Positions 19,059 through 27,317 of a DNA stretch of 64,000 nucleotides are shown here, piece after piece. The first letter of the stretch is position 1, and each line of letters starts with the position of its first letter. Origin of the DNA: Allobosea sp039673065 (GTDB lineage Bacteria; Pseudomonadota; Alphaproteobacteria; Rhizobiales; Beijerinckiaceae); NCBI RefSeq assembly GCF_039673065.1, contig NZ_JBDJKW010000012.1:61997-125996 (forward strand). Reading direction: 5' to 3'. Below the pieces are notes generated by a model, which did no database searches, was not told where the DNA came from, and saw only the letters and a program-made list of their open reading frames with translations. The position numbers were made by a program, and so were the translations under genes.

Positions 19059-19529
19059 CTAGGTCGCCGGGTCCTCGATCGCCAGCAGGCGGCAGGCCGC
19101 CAGCCTTGCGATGGCGATCGTCAGCATCTTGCGCCGCGCCGCCGCCAGCGGATGGCGCGGCGGCTCCCGTAGCAGCTCCCCGCCCCAGGCGTCGGCGACG
19201 ATCAGCCCGACATCGTCCGGCAGGATCTCATGGGGGAAGTCCGGCGCCACCGCGAAGAGGAAACCGTCGCAGTAATCGCGATAATCCGGCCATTTCCCGT
19301 CGACGCGATAATCGGCCAGGCCGGACTTGACCTCCACCACCAGGATCTCGCCGCTCGGCGACAGGGCGACGATGTCGCCGCGACGGCCATTGGCGAAGCG
19401 CATCTCCTTGACGATGGCATAGCCGCGCGCCTGCAGATGCCGTGCGGCACCGCGGCAGACGGCACGGGTGATCTCCGGCCGCGCGGGCGCCGGGACGAGC
19501 ACGGAATCGGACAGATCCATGCGAGGCAT
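19059..19529 (-). CDS. mmcB: MmcB-family DNA repair protein
   Basis: A 156-residue protein of the MmcB family (DNA repair, mitomycin C resistance in Caulobacter). A PD-(D/E)xK-like nuclease core can be read: RRGDIVAL (Asp) then ILVVEVKSG (E-x-K), with a preceding helix RPEITRAVCRGAARHL. The later DGFLFAVAPDFPHEILPDDVGLIVAD is the family's conserved middle. Start is either the ATG at 19529 or the ATG at 19520 (MDLSDSV). A LexA-box-like sequence directly abuts the first, which favours the second with a very short leader. It is divergent from the polysaccharide genes. Confidence 0.88.
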   Translation of the reverse strand: MPRMDLSDSVLVPAPARPEITRAVCRGAARHLQARGYAIVKEMRFANGRRGDIVALSPSGEILVVEVKSGLADYRVDGKWPDYRDYCDGFLFAVAPDFPHEILPDDVGLIVADAWGGELLREPPRHPLAAARRKMLTIAIARLAACRLLAIEDPAT

Positions 19530-19544
19530 GTTCTGCTTTTGTGC
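19530..19544. promoter_or_regulatory. Candidate LexA (SOS) box upstream of mmcB
   Basis: The plus strand reads GTTC-TGCTTTT-GTGC, a one-mismatch match to the alphaproteobacterial LexA site GTTC-N7-GTTC, with the T-rich spacer often seen in that group. It touches the mmcB start region. mmcB is a known SOS gene in Caulobacter, so location and function agree. The single mismatch keeps confidence moderate. Confidence 0.5.
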
Positions 19545-19650
19545 CTGTGCGCGCAAGCCCGCGCGGTCCGGGGCCGCCATGCGCGCGCCGCAACAAGCGC
19601 TTGCGGCCCGGCCCGTGCCCGCTATGGTCCCGCGCGCCCTGGACATCGTC

Positions 19651-20658
19651 ATGATCACCCTGCTCACCGTTGCCGTCGCCGGCCATGTCGCCTGGTTTCT
19701 CTGCCTGCTGCTGCGGCCGCTGATGGTGCGCTATGCGCTGGCGCGCCCGAATGCGCGCTCGAGCCACCAGGTGCCGACCCCGCAGGGCGGCGGCATCGCG
19801 GTGCTCGGCGGCGTGGTGCTGGCGCTGCTGCTGGCCGGCGCGCTCGGCCTGCTGCCGGCACAGGCGCGCCCGGCGCTGGCGCTGGTCCTGGCGGCGGCCG
19901 TGCTGGTCGCCGGCGTCGGCGCCTGGGACGATATCGCGCCGCTGCCGGCGGGCCTCAGGCTCGGCTTGCAGACCGTCGCCGTTTCCGTCGTGCTGATGCT
20001 GGCCGCGCCGGAACTGCGCCTGCTGCCCGATCTGCTGCCGCTCTGGGCCGAGCGGGCGCTGTGCATCCTCGCCGGCGTCTGGTTCGTCAACCTCGTCAAC
20101 TTCATGGACGGGATCGACTGGATCACCATCGCCGGCATCGCCCCGCTCTGCGCCGCGCTCGCGGCCGCCGGCGCGCTCGGCGTCCTCGATCCGGCGAGCG
20201 GCCTTCTGGCGGCGGCGCTGCTCGGCGGCCTGCTCGGCTTCGCCCCGCTCAACCGGCCGGTGGCGAAGATCTTCCTAGGCGATGTCGGCTCGCTGCCGAT
20301 CGGCCTGTTGACGGCCTGGCTGCTCTATCGCCTCGCCGCCGAGGGCGCGCTCGTCGCGGCGCTGATCCTGCCGCTCTACCATGTGCTGGATTCGACCATC
20401 ACCCTGCTGCGACGGCTGGCGCGCGGCGAGAAGGTCTGGCAGGCGCATCGCTCGCATTTCTACCAGCAGGCCACCGATAACGGCTTCTCGGTGTCGCAGG
20501 TCGTGGCGCGGGTGGCCGGGCTCAATCTCGGGCTGGCCGTACTCGCCGGCCTCACCATCCGCTTCCCCGCGACCGCGGTGCAGCTCGGCTGCCTTACGCT
20601 GGCGCTCGCGCTGACGGCTTTGCTGCTGGCGCGCTTCGCGCGGCGGCGGACGGCATGA
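19651..20658 (+). CDS. MraY/WecA-family sugar-phosphate transferase
   Basis: Polytopic membrane enzyme of about 335 residues that transfers a sugar-1-phosphate from a UDP-sugar to undecaprenyl phosphate, starting a surface polysaccharide. Family motifs are present: PTPQGGGIAVL near the N-terminus, the Mg-binding pair in GAWDDIAPLPA, the catalytic NFMDGIDWITI, IFLGDVGSLPIG, and the cytoplasmic HRSHFYQQA loop. About ten membrane segments are apparent. ATG 19651 has GGA seven bases upstream; ATG 19624 would add nine residues. It is followed 10 nt later by an epimerase gene. Which sugar is transferred is not readable. Confidence 0.88.
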   Translation: MITLLTVAVAGHVAWFLCLLLRPLMVRYALARPNARSSHQVPTPQGGGIAVLGGVVLALLLAGALGLLPAQARPALALVLAAAVLVAGVGAWDDIAPLPAGLRLGLQTVAVSVVLMLAAPELRLLPDLLPLWAERALCILAGVWFVNLVNFMDGIDWITIAGIAPLCAALAAAGALGVLDPASGLLAAALLGGLLGFAPLNRPVAKIFLGDVGSLPIGLLTAWLLYRLAAEGALVAALILPLYHVLDSTITLLRRLARGEKVWQAHRSHFYQQATDNGFSVSQVVARVAGLNLGLAVLAGLTIRFPATAVQLGCLTLALALTALLLARFARRRTA

Positions 20659-20668
20659 GGGCCGGGCG

Positions 20669-21592
20669 ATGAGGCCGAGCCGCATCCTGCTGACCGGAGC
20701 CAGCGGCTTCGTCGGCCGCCACCTCGCCCGCGATCTCGCGGCGCGCGGCCATCTGGTGCGCTGCGCCGGCCGGGCCGGCCTGCCCGAGGGGGCCGGCATC
20801 GAGGCGGTCGCGACCGGCGATCTCGCCGGCGAGATCGACTGGCGGCCGCTGCTCGCCGGCGTCGACCAGGTCGTCCATGCCGCCGGCCTCGCCCATGCCG
20901 ATTCCGACCTGCCGGAGGAGCGCTACCGCCGGGTCAACACCCAGGCGACGCTGGCGCTTGCCGCGGCGGCGCGCGCCGCCGGGATCGGCCGCTTCGTCTT
21001 CCTCTCCTCGATCCGCGCCCAGACCGGCCCGGTCGCCGCGGGCCCGCTGCGCGACGCCGATCCGCCGTTGCCCACCGACGCCTATGGCCGCTCCAAGTTG
21101 GCGGCCGAGCAGGGGCTGGCCGGGCTCGATCTCGACTGGGTGGCGCTGCGGCCGGTGCTGGTCTACGGGCCGGGCGTCAAGGCCAATATGGCGGCGCTGC
21201 TGCGTCTGGCGCGCCTGCCCGTGCCGCTGCCGCTCGGCGGGCTCGCCGCGCCGCGCTCGCTGCTGGCGGTGGAGAATCTCTGCGAGGCGGTCGCCTTCGC
21301 GCTGACGCCGCTCTGCCCGGCGCGCCGCAGCTATATCGTCGCCGATCCCGAGCCGCTTTCTGTGGCCGACATGCTCGCCGCGATGCGGGCCGGGCTGGGA
21401 CGGCGGCCGGGGCTGGTCGCGCTGCCGCCGGGGCTGCTGAAGCTCGCCGCCCGGCTGGCGGGGCGCCCCGCCGCCTATGAGCGGCTGGCCGGCGGGCTCG
21501 TGGCCCTGCCGGAAGACCTGCTCAATGCGGGCTGGCGCCCGCCGCTGGCGACGCGGGCTGCGCTGGCGCGTCTGGCTGCTGGCGGCGGCTGA
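20669..21592 (+). CDS. NAD-dependent epimerase/dehydratase (extended SDR)
   Basis: A 307-residue extended short-chain dehydrogenase acting on a nucleotide sugar. The Rossmann motif is TGASGFVGRHLA, and the catalytic YxxxK is in DAYGRSKLAAEQGL. The preceding FLSSIRAQTGP holds the Ser of the triad. It resembles the UDP-sugar epimerases/reductases often paired with WecA-type transferases. It is 10 nt downstream of the transferase and probably co-transcribed. Its last 71 nt overlap the convergent FlaA1/CapD-type gene. The exact reaction (C4 epimerisation or 4-ketoreduction) is uncertain. Confidence 0.85.
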   Translation: MRPSRILLTGASGFVGRHLARDLAARGHLVRCAGRAGLPEGAGIEAVATGDLAGEIDWRPLLAGVDQVVHAAGLAHADSDLPEERYRRVNTQATLALAAAARAAGIGRFVFLSSIRAQTGPVAAGPLRDADPPLPTDAYGRSKLAAEQGLAGLDLDWVALRPVLVYGPGVKANMAALLRLARLPVPLPLGGLAAPRSLLAVENLCEAVAFALTPLCPARRSYIVADPEPLSVADMLAAMRAGLGRRPGLVALPPGLLKLAARLAGRPAAYERLAGGLVALPEDLLNAGWRPPLATRAALARLAAGGG

Positions 21593-23525
21593 AGTCGGGG
21601 ATCGCCTCGCTCAGCACCGCTTCGGCCGCGACGCGGTCGTCGGCGGCGACGGCACGCGCCAGCCGGTCGAGCCAGCCCTGCATGCGGGCGCGGCCGGCGA
21701 AGATCGGCTTGGCCGCCATGACGCCGTCCAGCCCGGTCTCGGCCATCGGCTCGTCCTTGGCGAACAGGATCTCGTTGAGCCGCTCGCCCGGGCGCACGCC
21801 GGTGAAGGCGATCTCGATGTCGAGCCCGGGCTCGTACCCGGCGAGCCGGATCATGCGCTCGGCCAGGTCGACGATCTTCAGCGGCTGGCCCATCTTGAGC
21901 ACGTAGACGGCGGCGCGCTCCTGCCCGTCCTCACCTTGGCCGCCCTGGCCCTGCTCGTCTTCGCCCTGGACGCCGCTGGCGGCGCCGGCATGGGAGGCGG
22001 CGGTCAGCACCAGGTCGCAGGCTTCGCGGATCGTCATGAAGTAGCGGATCATGTCGGGGCTGGTCACGGTGACCGGGCCGCCGCGCTCGATCTGCGCCTT
22101 GAACTTCGGCACCACGGAGCCGACCGAGCCGAGCACGTTGCCGAAGCGCACCGCGACGAGGCGCATGCCGCTCGCCCCGCCGGCGAACTCCGCGTCGCGG
22201 GCCTGGGCGTACATCTCGGCGAAACGCTTGGTCGCGCCCAGCATCGAGACCGGCTCGATCGCCTTGTCGGTCGAGATCATCACGAAGATCGAGGCGCCGG
22301 CCGCGATCGCCGCTTCCGTCACCGCGACCGAGCCGAAGACGTTGGTCTTGATGCCCTCGCCCCAGTCGGCCTCGAGATAGGGCACGTGCTTCAGCGCCGC
22401 GGCATGGATGACGATGTCGGGCGCGAAGGCCCTGAACAGCGGGTTGATCCGGGCCTGGTCGCGCACATCGGCGATGGCGCCGGTGACGCGCACCGGCAGG
22501 CCCTGCGCCGCCAGCGCCTCGGTGACGTGGAACAGCGCCGGCTCCGAGCTCTCGACCACGAGGATCTCGGCGGCGCCGAAGGCGGCGCAGCGCAGGCAGA
22601 TCTCAGAGCCGATCGAGCCGCCGCCGCCGGTGACGATGACGCGCTTGTCCTTGAGGAAGCCGCCGAGCCGGTCGCGATCGATGCTGATCGTCGGGCGCAC
22701 CAGGAGGTCCTCGATCTCCAGCGGCGCGAGCTCGCTGCCGCGCAGCCCCTCGCCGAGCGAATCCAGCCGCGAGATCGGGATGGCCAGCTTGCGCGTGCCG
22801 GCGAGCCATTTGTCGGGCTCGGATTCGGGCAGCAGCGCGCTCGGCGTCGCGACGATGCGGCGGAAGGCCTCGCCGCGGTCCGACGCCTCGCTCGCCACCG
22901 TCTCCATCTGCGAGAGCAGGCCGAGCACCGGCACGCCGCGGATCGACTGGCCGAGATCGTCGCCGCGCGGCGACAGGATGCCTGCCGGGCGCAGGCGGCC
23001 CATCGTGCCGGCCTCCATGGCGCGGATCACCACCTCGACGTCGACGGCGCGGCCGAGCAGCAGCGCCGGCAGGCGCGCCTCGCGGGCCGCGTTGTGCTTG
23101 GAGCGGGAGTATTTGAAGTAGCGATAGGCCAGCCGCGGGCCGCCGAGCAGCGCGTTCTGGACGATCCAGTACAGCGCGATGGTGATCTTGCCGAAGTAGA
23201 AATTGCCGTAGAGATTCGGCGCGACGATCACATAGTCGGCGACGAGCAGCGTCAGCGCCAGGATCGTCACCGCCCTGACGATGTTCGACAGGTCGGGCAG
23301 CGAGGCGAAGCGCCATTTCGAGCGGTAGAGTTGGAAGAACCAGTAGACGCAGCCGGCATAGGCGACGAAGACCGGCAGGATCGTCGGCAGGTAGCGCATG
23401 CGCTCCTCGAGCGCCCAGTTCTCGAAGCGCACCGAGAAGACGAACAGGATCGCGAGCGCCGTCATCGCCAGGTCGTGGGCGATCACGGCGAGCTTCTTGG
23501 CGCCCGGTTTGGAGAGAGTCAGCAT
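21522..23525 (-). CDS. FlaA1/CapD/WbpM-type nucleotide-sugar 4,6-dehydratase
   Basis: A 667-residue inner-membrane protein. About four membrane segments occupy residues 1-130, followed by a CoA_binding-like Rossmann region and then the catalytic SDR domain with TGGGGSIGSEIC near residue 300. The active-site stretches STDKAIEPVSMLGATKRFAE and HAAALKHVPYLE are those of UDP-GlcNAc 4,6-dehydratases. Residues about 521-536 form an unusual Gly/Glu/Gln-rich insertion (GEDEQGQGGQGEDGQE) in front of AVYVLKMGQPLKIVDLAERM. The enzyme probably makes a 4-keto-6-deoxy sugar used by the adjoining transferase and epimerase. Convergent overlap with the epimerase gene is 71 nt. Confidence 0.9.
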   Translation of the reverse strand: MLTLSKPGAKKLAVIAHDLAMTALAILFVFSVRFENWALEERMRYLPTILPVFVAYAGCVYWFFQLYRSKWRFASLPDLSNIVRAVTILALTLLVADYVIVAPNLYGNFYFGKITIALYWIVQNALLGGPRLAYRYFKYSRSKHNAAREARLPALLLGRAVDVEVVIRAMEAGTMGRLRPAGILSPRGDDLGQSIRGVPVLGLLSQMETVASEASDRGEAFRRIVATPSALLPESEPDKWLAGTRKLAIPISRLDSLGEGLRGSELAPLEIEDLLVRPTISIDRDRLGGFLKDKRVIVTGGGGSIGSEICLRCAAFGAAEILVVESSEPALFHVTEALAAQGLPVRVTGAIADVRDQARINPLFRAFAPDIVIHAAALKHVPYLEADWGEGIKTNVFGSVAVTEAAIAAGASIFVMISTDKAIEPVSMLGATKRFAEMYAQARDAEFAGGASGMRLVAVRFGNVLGSVGSVVPKFKAQIERGGPVTVTSPDMIRYFMTIREACDLVLTAASHAGAASGVQGEDEQGQGGQGEDGQERAAVYVLKMGQPLKIVDLAERMIRLAGYEPGLDIEIAFTGVRPGERLNEILFAKDEPMAETGLDGVMAAKPIFAGRARMQGWLDRLARAVAADDRVAAEAVLSEAIPDFSRRQQPDAPAQPASPAAGASPH

Positions 23526-23609
23526 GCGCGGCGGGGTATCCCGCTCCCTTGGTCCCTTGTCAACGCGGCCGGGGCCGGCGGCGCCGGATTGGCTGCGGAC
23601 AAGGCGGGC

Positions 23610-24209
23610 TCAGGCGGCGCCCTTCGGGCGGTGGCCGAGGCCGATCAGGATGAAGTCGATCATCGCCTCGGCATCGGGGCTCGGCAGCGCGGCGCATTGG
23701 CTCATCAGCAGCGGGTGGAGATAGCGCACAAAGGCGGTGCGGACGCAGCGTGTCGCCAGCGCCGGCTCGGCGACGGTGAACTCGCCCCCGGCGACGCCCT
23801 CCCGGATCAGCGCGTCGAGCACCGCGTCGTAGCGCTCGATATGGCCGCGCACCACGTCCCAACTCTCCTCCATGGCGCAGGCGAACATTTCGTGGAGGTG
23901 GTGATGTTCGACATAGCGGGCGGCGTTGAGGCGGTGCGAGGCGAGCAGCACCTCGCGCAGGCGTTCGGCGGCCGGGCGCTTGCGGGCGGCGATCTCGTGG
24001 ACGGCGGCCTCGAGCTCGACCATGGCGCGCTCGGCCACCGCCTCGTTGATCGCCTTCTTCGAGTCGAAGAAGCGATAGACGTTGGCGGGGCTCATCCGCA
24101 GCGATTTGGCGATGTCGGCGACGGTGGTCTTCTGATAGCCGATCTGGCGGAAGAAGCCCTCGGCGGTCTCGATGATCTCGCGCCGCGTATCGCGTTCCGG
24201 ACTGCTCAT
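23610..24209 (-). CDS. TetR-family transcriptional regulator
   Basis: A 199-residue repressor of the TetR fold. The N-terminal HTH is typical: RREIIETAEGFFRQIGYQKTTVADIAKSLRMSPANVYRFFDSKKAINEAV. The C-terminal ligand domain is all-helical (HHHLHEMFACAMEESWDVVRGHIERYDAVLD). The N-terminal SPANVYRFFDSK recognition segment is common among TetR regulators of efflux or envelope genes. The upstream region carries a matching promoter and a palindrome inside its spacer, so it probably represses itself. Its other targets are not obvious; cobQ is upstream on the same strand and ends 129 nt before. Confidence 0.92.
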   Translation of the reverse strand: MSSPERDTRREIIETAEGFFRQIGYQKTTVADIAKSLRMSPANVYRFFDSKKAINEAVAERAMVELEAAVHEIAARKRPAAERLREVLLASHRLNAARYVEHHHLHEMFACAMEESWDVVRGHIERYDAVLDALIREGVAGGEFTVAEPALATRCVRTAFVRYLHPLLMSQCAALPSPDAEAMIDFILIGLGHRPKGAA

Positions 24210-24259
24210 GCGAAGCGGTGCCTGCTCACTACTACTCTGTGACGGGGTTGATCGGGCTA

Positions 24260-24288
24260 GTCATATGACGATCTTCGTCAGTCGTCAA
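24260..24288 (-). promoter_or_regulatory. Promoter with TetR-type operator in its spacer
   Basis: On the minus strand a -35 TTGACG (24283-24288) and -10 TATGAC (24260-24265) are separated by exactly 17 nt. That spacer contains the perfect 15-bp palindrome TGACGATCTTCGTCA (24266-24280). A repressor bound there would block RNA polymerase, the standard layout of TetR autoregulation. Transcription would start about 45 nt before the TetR ATG. Confidence 0.65.
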
Positions 24289-24338
24289 CGATTTGAGAGA
24301 TCAGCGAATATTGCCCGCGTCCTGACAAAATTCTGTCG

Positions 24339-25868
24339 CTACGTCACCGCGGTTGCGCCATCGCGCCGGCTCATTCCGGCTGCGTCGCGTGCCGCCCCCT
24401 CCCGGGCGATCGCCAGCAGTGCGGGGATGTCGAGATGGGCGGCGAGATGGGCCGCCAGCGCATCCAGCGCCGCCTCGACCCCGGCCTCGTAGCCCGGCCC
24501 GGCCGCGAGCCGCCGGCCGGCGATCCGCGCCAGGAACGCGGCGCGCAGCGCATCGCCTGCTAGCACTCCGTGGAGATAGGTGCCGGTGACGCGCCCGTCT
24601 GCGCTCGCCGCGCCCTCCGGCTCGCCCTCGCGCAGGAAGGGTGCGCGCGCCGTGTCCGGGCCGGTGGTCGCGCCGAGATGGATCTCGTAGGCCCGTCCGT
24701 CCGTGCCGCTGGCCGGGTGGGCGACCGCGACCTCGCGCACGGTCTTGTCGGGCGTCAGCACGGTCTCGACGTCGAGCAGGCCGAGCCCCTCCGCCTCGCC
24801 CGGCGGACCTTCGAGCCCGAGCGGGTCGCGGACGACGCGGCCGAGCATCTGGTAGCCGCCGCACAGGCCGAGCACATGGCCGCCGCGCCGCCAATGGGCG
24901 CGCAGATCGGTGTCCCAGCCTTCGGCGCGCAGCCGCGCCAGGTCGCGCAGCGTGGTCTTCGAGCCCGGCAGCACCACGAGGTCGGCGTCGCCGGGCAGGG
25001 CAGTGCCGGGCGCAATCATCCGCAGCGCCACGTCCGGCTCCTGCCGCAACGGGTCGAGATCGTCGAAATTGGCGATGCCCGGCAGAACCGGCACCGCGAT
25101 CTGAAGACGGGCGCCGGTGCGCGCCGGCTCGCGCATCAGGTCGAGACCGTCCTCGGCCGGCAGCCGCGCGGCCTGCGGGAACCAGGGCACGATGCCGAGC
25201 GAGGGCCAGCCCGTGGCGGCGGCGATGGTGGCGAGCCCGTCTCGGAACAGCGCGGGCTCGCCACGGAAGCGGTTGATCGCGAAGCCGCGGATCATGGCGC
25301 GGTCGCCGGCGTCGAGCACCGCATGGGTGCCGACCAGGCTGGCGATCACGCCGCCGCGGTCGATGTCGCCGACCAGCACGGCCGGCACGCCGGCGGCGCG
25401 CGCGAAGCCGAGATTGGCGATGTCGCGGGCGCGCAGATTGGTCTCGGCCGGCGAACCGGCGCCCTCGACGATGACGAGGTCGGCGCCGTCGCCCAGCCGG
25501 GCGAAGCTCTCGAGCACGCGCGGCAGGAAATCGCCGCGGCGCGCGAAATCGCCGGCGGCGAGGCGGCCGGCGACGCGGCCCTGCAGCACGATCTGGCTGC
25601 CGGTCTCGCTCTCGGGCTTGAGCAGCACCGGGTTCATGTCGACATGCGGCGCGATGCGGGCCGCGCGCGCCTGCAACGCCTGCGCCCGGCCGATCTCGCC
25701 CAGCGCGGTCGCGGCGGCGTTGTTCGACATGTTCTGCGGCTTGAAGGGGCGCACCGCCAGCCCGCGATCGGCGAAGAGCCGGCAGAGCCCGGCCACGATC
25801 AGCGACTTGCCGACATTGGAGCCGGTGCCGAGCACCATCACGGCGGGGGTGGGGCGGGTGCGTGCCAT
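24339..25868 (-). CDS. cobQ: Cobyric acid synthase
   Basis: Amidates four side chains of adenosyl-cobyrinic acid a,c-diamide using glutamine and ATP, a late step of cobalamin synthesis. It has 509 residues. The N-terminal dethiobiotin-synthetase-like domain has the P-loop GTGSNVGKSLIVAGL and the FKPQNMSNNA motif. The C-terminal glutamine amidotransferase domain has the nucleophile Cys in LGLCGGYQML and the catalytic His in GTYLHGVL. The ATG at 25868 gives MARTRPTPAVMVLG. Other cobalamin genes are not in this window, so the pathway is presumably elsewhere. No cobalamin riboswitch was recognised upstream. Confidence 0.96.
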   Translation of the reverse strand: MARTRPTPAVMVLGTGSNVGKSLIVAGLCRLFADRGLAVRPFKPQNMSNNAAATALGEIGRAQALQARAARIAPHVDMNPVLLKPESETGSQIVLQGRVAGRLAAGDFARRGDFLPRVLESFARLGDGADLVIVEGAGSPAETNLRARDIANLGFARAAGVPAVLVGDIDRGGVIASLVGTHAVLDAGDRAMIRGFAINRFRGEPALFRDGLATIAAATGWPSLGIVPWFPQAARLPAEDGLDLMREPARTGARLQIAVPVLPGIANFDDLDPLRQEPDVALRMIAPGTALPGDADLVVLPGSKTTLRDLARLRAEGWDTDLRAHWRRGGHVLGLCGGYQMLGRVVRDPLGLEGPPGEAEGLGLLDVETVLTPDKTVREVAVAHPASGTDGRAYEIHLGATTGPDTARAPFLREGEPEGAASADGRVTGTYLHGVLAGDALRAAFLARIAGRRLAAGPGYEAGVEAALDALAAHLAAHLDIPALLAIAREGAARDAAGMSRRDGATAVT

Positions 25869-26027
25869 GGGGCCTGATAGGGGCAGGCGCGGGCCGGGGC
25901 AAGCGGCGGCAGAAGCCCTGAAAAAGGTTCGCCGGCCTGCACCGTCCGCCATCGGCTCCAAAGGGGCGAAGAACCGAAGACGGGTCGGTGCGGACCGGCT
26001 GATCACGAGAAAACACTGATCGATGAC

Positions 26028-26041
26028 GATTGTCAACAATC
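26028..26041. promoter_or_regulatory. Inverted repeat operator between cobQ and aminotransferase
   Basis: GATTGTCAACAATC is a perfect inverted repeat with a 2-bp centre. Its core TTGT-CA-ACAA resembles FadR-type GntR regulator sites. On the minus strand it overlaps a perfect -35 hexamer TTGACA (26031-26036) pointing toward cobQ; the matching -10 (TTTTCT) is poor. It lies in a locally AT-richer stretch of the 290-nt divergent gap. The regulator is unknown. Confidence 0.4.
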
Positions 26042-26158
26042 ATCACTCGAAAGTTTTCACGATGCCGGCGCGCCCCGGCCGGTGCCGGTTCGGGTGCATC
26101 TGCGGGGCCGGCGTGCTATGGCGCCTCACCCTGCATCGACCATGACCGGCCTGACGCG

Positions 26159-27307
26159 ATGAACCCGATCTTCTCCGCCCTCGAGACCAGTGTCTTCGAA
26201 GTGATGTCGCGGCTCGCCCGCGAGCACGAGGCCGTCAATCTCGGCCAGGGCTTCCCCGACGATCCGGGGCCGGAGGATGTGCGCAAGGCGGCGGCCGACG
26301 CCGTGGTCAACGGCTGGAACCAGTATCCGCCGATGATGGGCCTGCCCGAGCTGCGCCATGCCGCGGCGGCGCATTTCCGCCACTGGCAGGGGCTCGACCT
26401 CGATCCTGAGAGCGAGGTCATGGTCACCTCCGGCGCCACCGAGGCGATCGCCGGCGCGCTGCTGGCGCTGCTCGCGCCGGGCGACGAGGTCGTGCTGTTC
26501 GAGCCGATGTACGACGCCTATCTGCCGCTGGTCGAGCGGGCCGGCGGCGTGGCGAAGTTCGTGACGCTGCGCCCGCCCGCCTTCGGGCTGACGGAGGAGG
26601 CGCTCGCCGCCGCCTTCTCGCCCCGGACCAGGGTCGTGCTGTTCAACAACCCGCTGAACCCGACCGCGACCGTGTTCAGCCAGGCCGATCTCGACCTGCT
26701 CGCCGCTTTCTGCGTGCGCCATGACGCGGTGGCGATCTGCGACGAGGTCTGGGAGCACATCGTCTTCGACGGCGCCCGCCACCAGCCGCTGATGAGCCGG
26801 CCCGGCATGCGCGAGCGCACGGTGAAGATCTCCTCGGCCGGCAAGATCTTCTCGCTGACCGGCTGGAAGGTCGGCCTGGTCATGGCGGCGCCGCGGCTGA
26901 TGCGGGTGCTCGCCAAGGCGCACCAGTACATCACTTTCACCACTCCGCCGAACCTCCAGGCGGCGGTCGCCTATGGCCTCGGCAAGGACGACGCCTATTT
27001 CGAGGGTATGCGCGCCCGGTTCCAGCGCTCGCGCGATCGCTTCGCCGCCGGCCTCGCTGATCTCGGCTTCCCGGTGCTGCCCAGCGTCGGCACCTATTTC
27101 CTCAATGTCGACATCGCCCCGCTCGGCGAGAGCGACGACGTCGCCTGGTGCCGCCGTCTGGTCACCGAGCACCGTGTCGCCGCGATCCCGGTCAGCGCCT
27201 TCTACGCGCAGGGCGCGGTGCGCACCGTGGTGCGCTTCTGCTTCGCCAAGCACGACGCGACGCTGGACGCCGCGCTCGAGCGGCTGGCGGCGGCCGCGCG
27301 GCGCTGA
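26159..27307 (+). CDS. Class I/II pyridoxal-phosphate aminotransferase
   Basis: A 382-residue cytoplasmic fold-type I aminotransferase. The sequence has the family start AVNLGQGFPDDPGPEDVRKA, TSGATEAIAGALLALL around the PLP phosphate site, NNPLNPTATVF, the cofactor Asp in AICDEVWEHIVF and the Schiff-base Lys in SSAGKIFSLTGWKVG. It most resembles YbdL/glutamine transaminase K-like or kynurenine-type enzymes that work on methionine or aromatic amino acids. That assignment is inference. The ATG at 26159 begins the conserved N-terminus MNPIFSALE. It is divergent from cobQ and convergent with the next gene. Confidence 0.92.
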   Translation: MNPIFSALETSVFEVMSRLAREHEAVNLGQGFPDDPGPEDVRKAAADAVVNGWNQYPPMMGLPELRHAAAAHFRHWQGLDLDPESEVMVTSGATEAIAGALLALLAPGDEVVLFEPMYDAYLPLVERAGGVAKFVTLRPPAFGLTEEALAAAFSPRTRVVLFNNPLNPTATVFSQADLDLLAAFCVRHDAVAICDEVWEHIVFDGARHQPLMSRPGMRERTVKISSAGKIFSLTGWKVGLVMAAPRLMRVLAKAHQYITFTTPPNLQAAVAYGLGKDDAYFEGMRARFQRSRDRFAAGLADLGFPVLPSVGTYFLNVDIAPLGESDDVAWCRRLVTEHRVAAIPVSAFYAQGAVRTVVRFCFAKHDATLDAALERLAAAARR

Positions 27308-27317
27308 TCGGCGGCCG

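Noticed and set aside
21477..24242. Long plus-strand frame (about 920 codons) across the FlaA1-type and TetR genes
   Set aside because: Both minus-strand genes show family motifs, while this frame shows only shadow composition (Arg/His/Asp/Gly runs).
25869..26158. Possible cobalamin riboswitch upstream of cobQ
   Set aside because: I looked for the conserved B12-box and the AAGCCNGGAAGC-type core and did not see them. Only the palindrome at 26028 and ordinary promoter-like words were found. An Infernal search would settle it.
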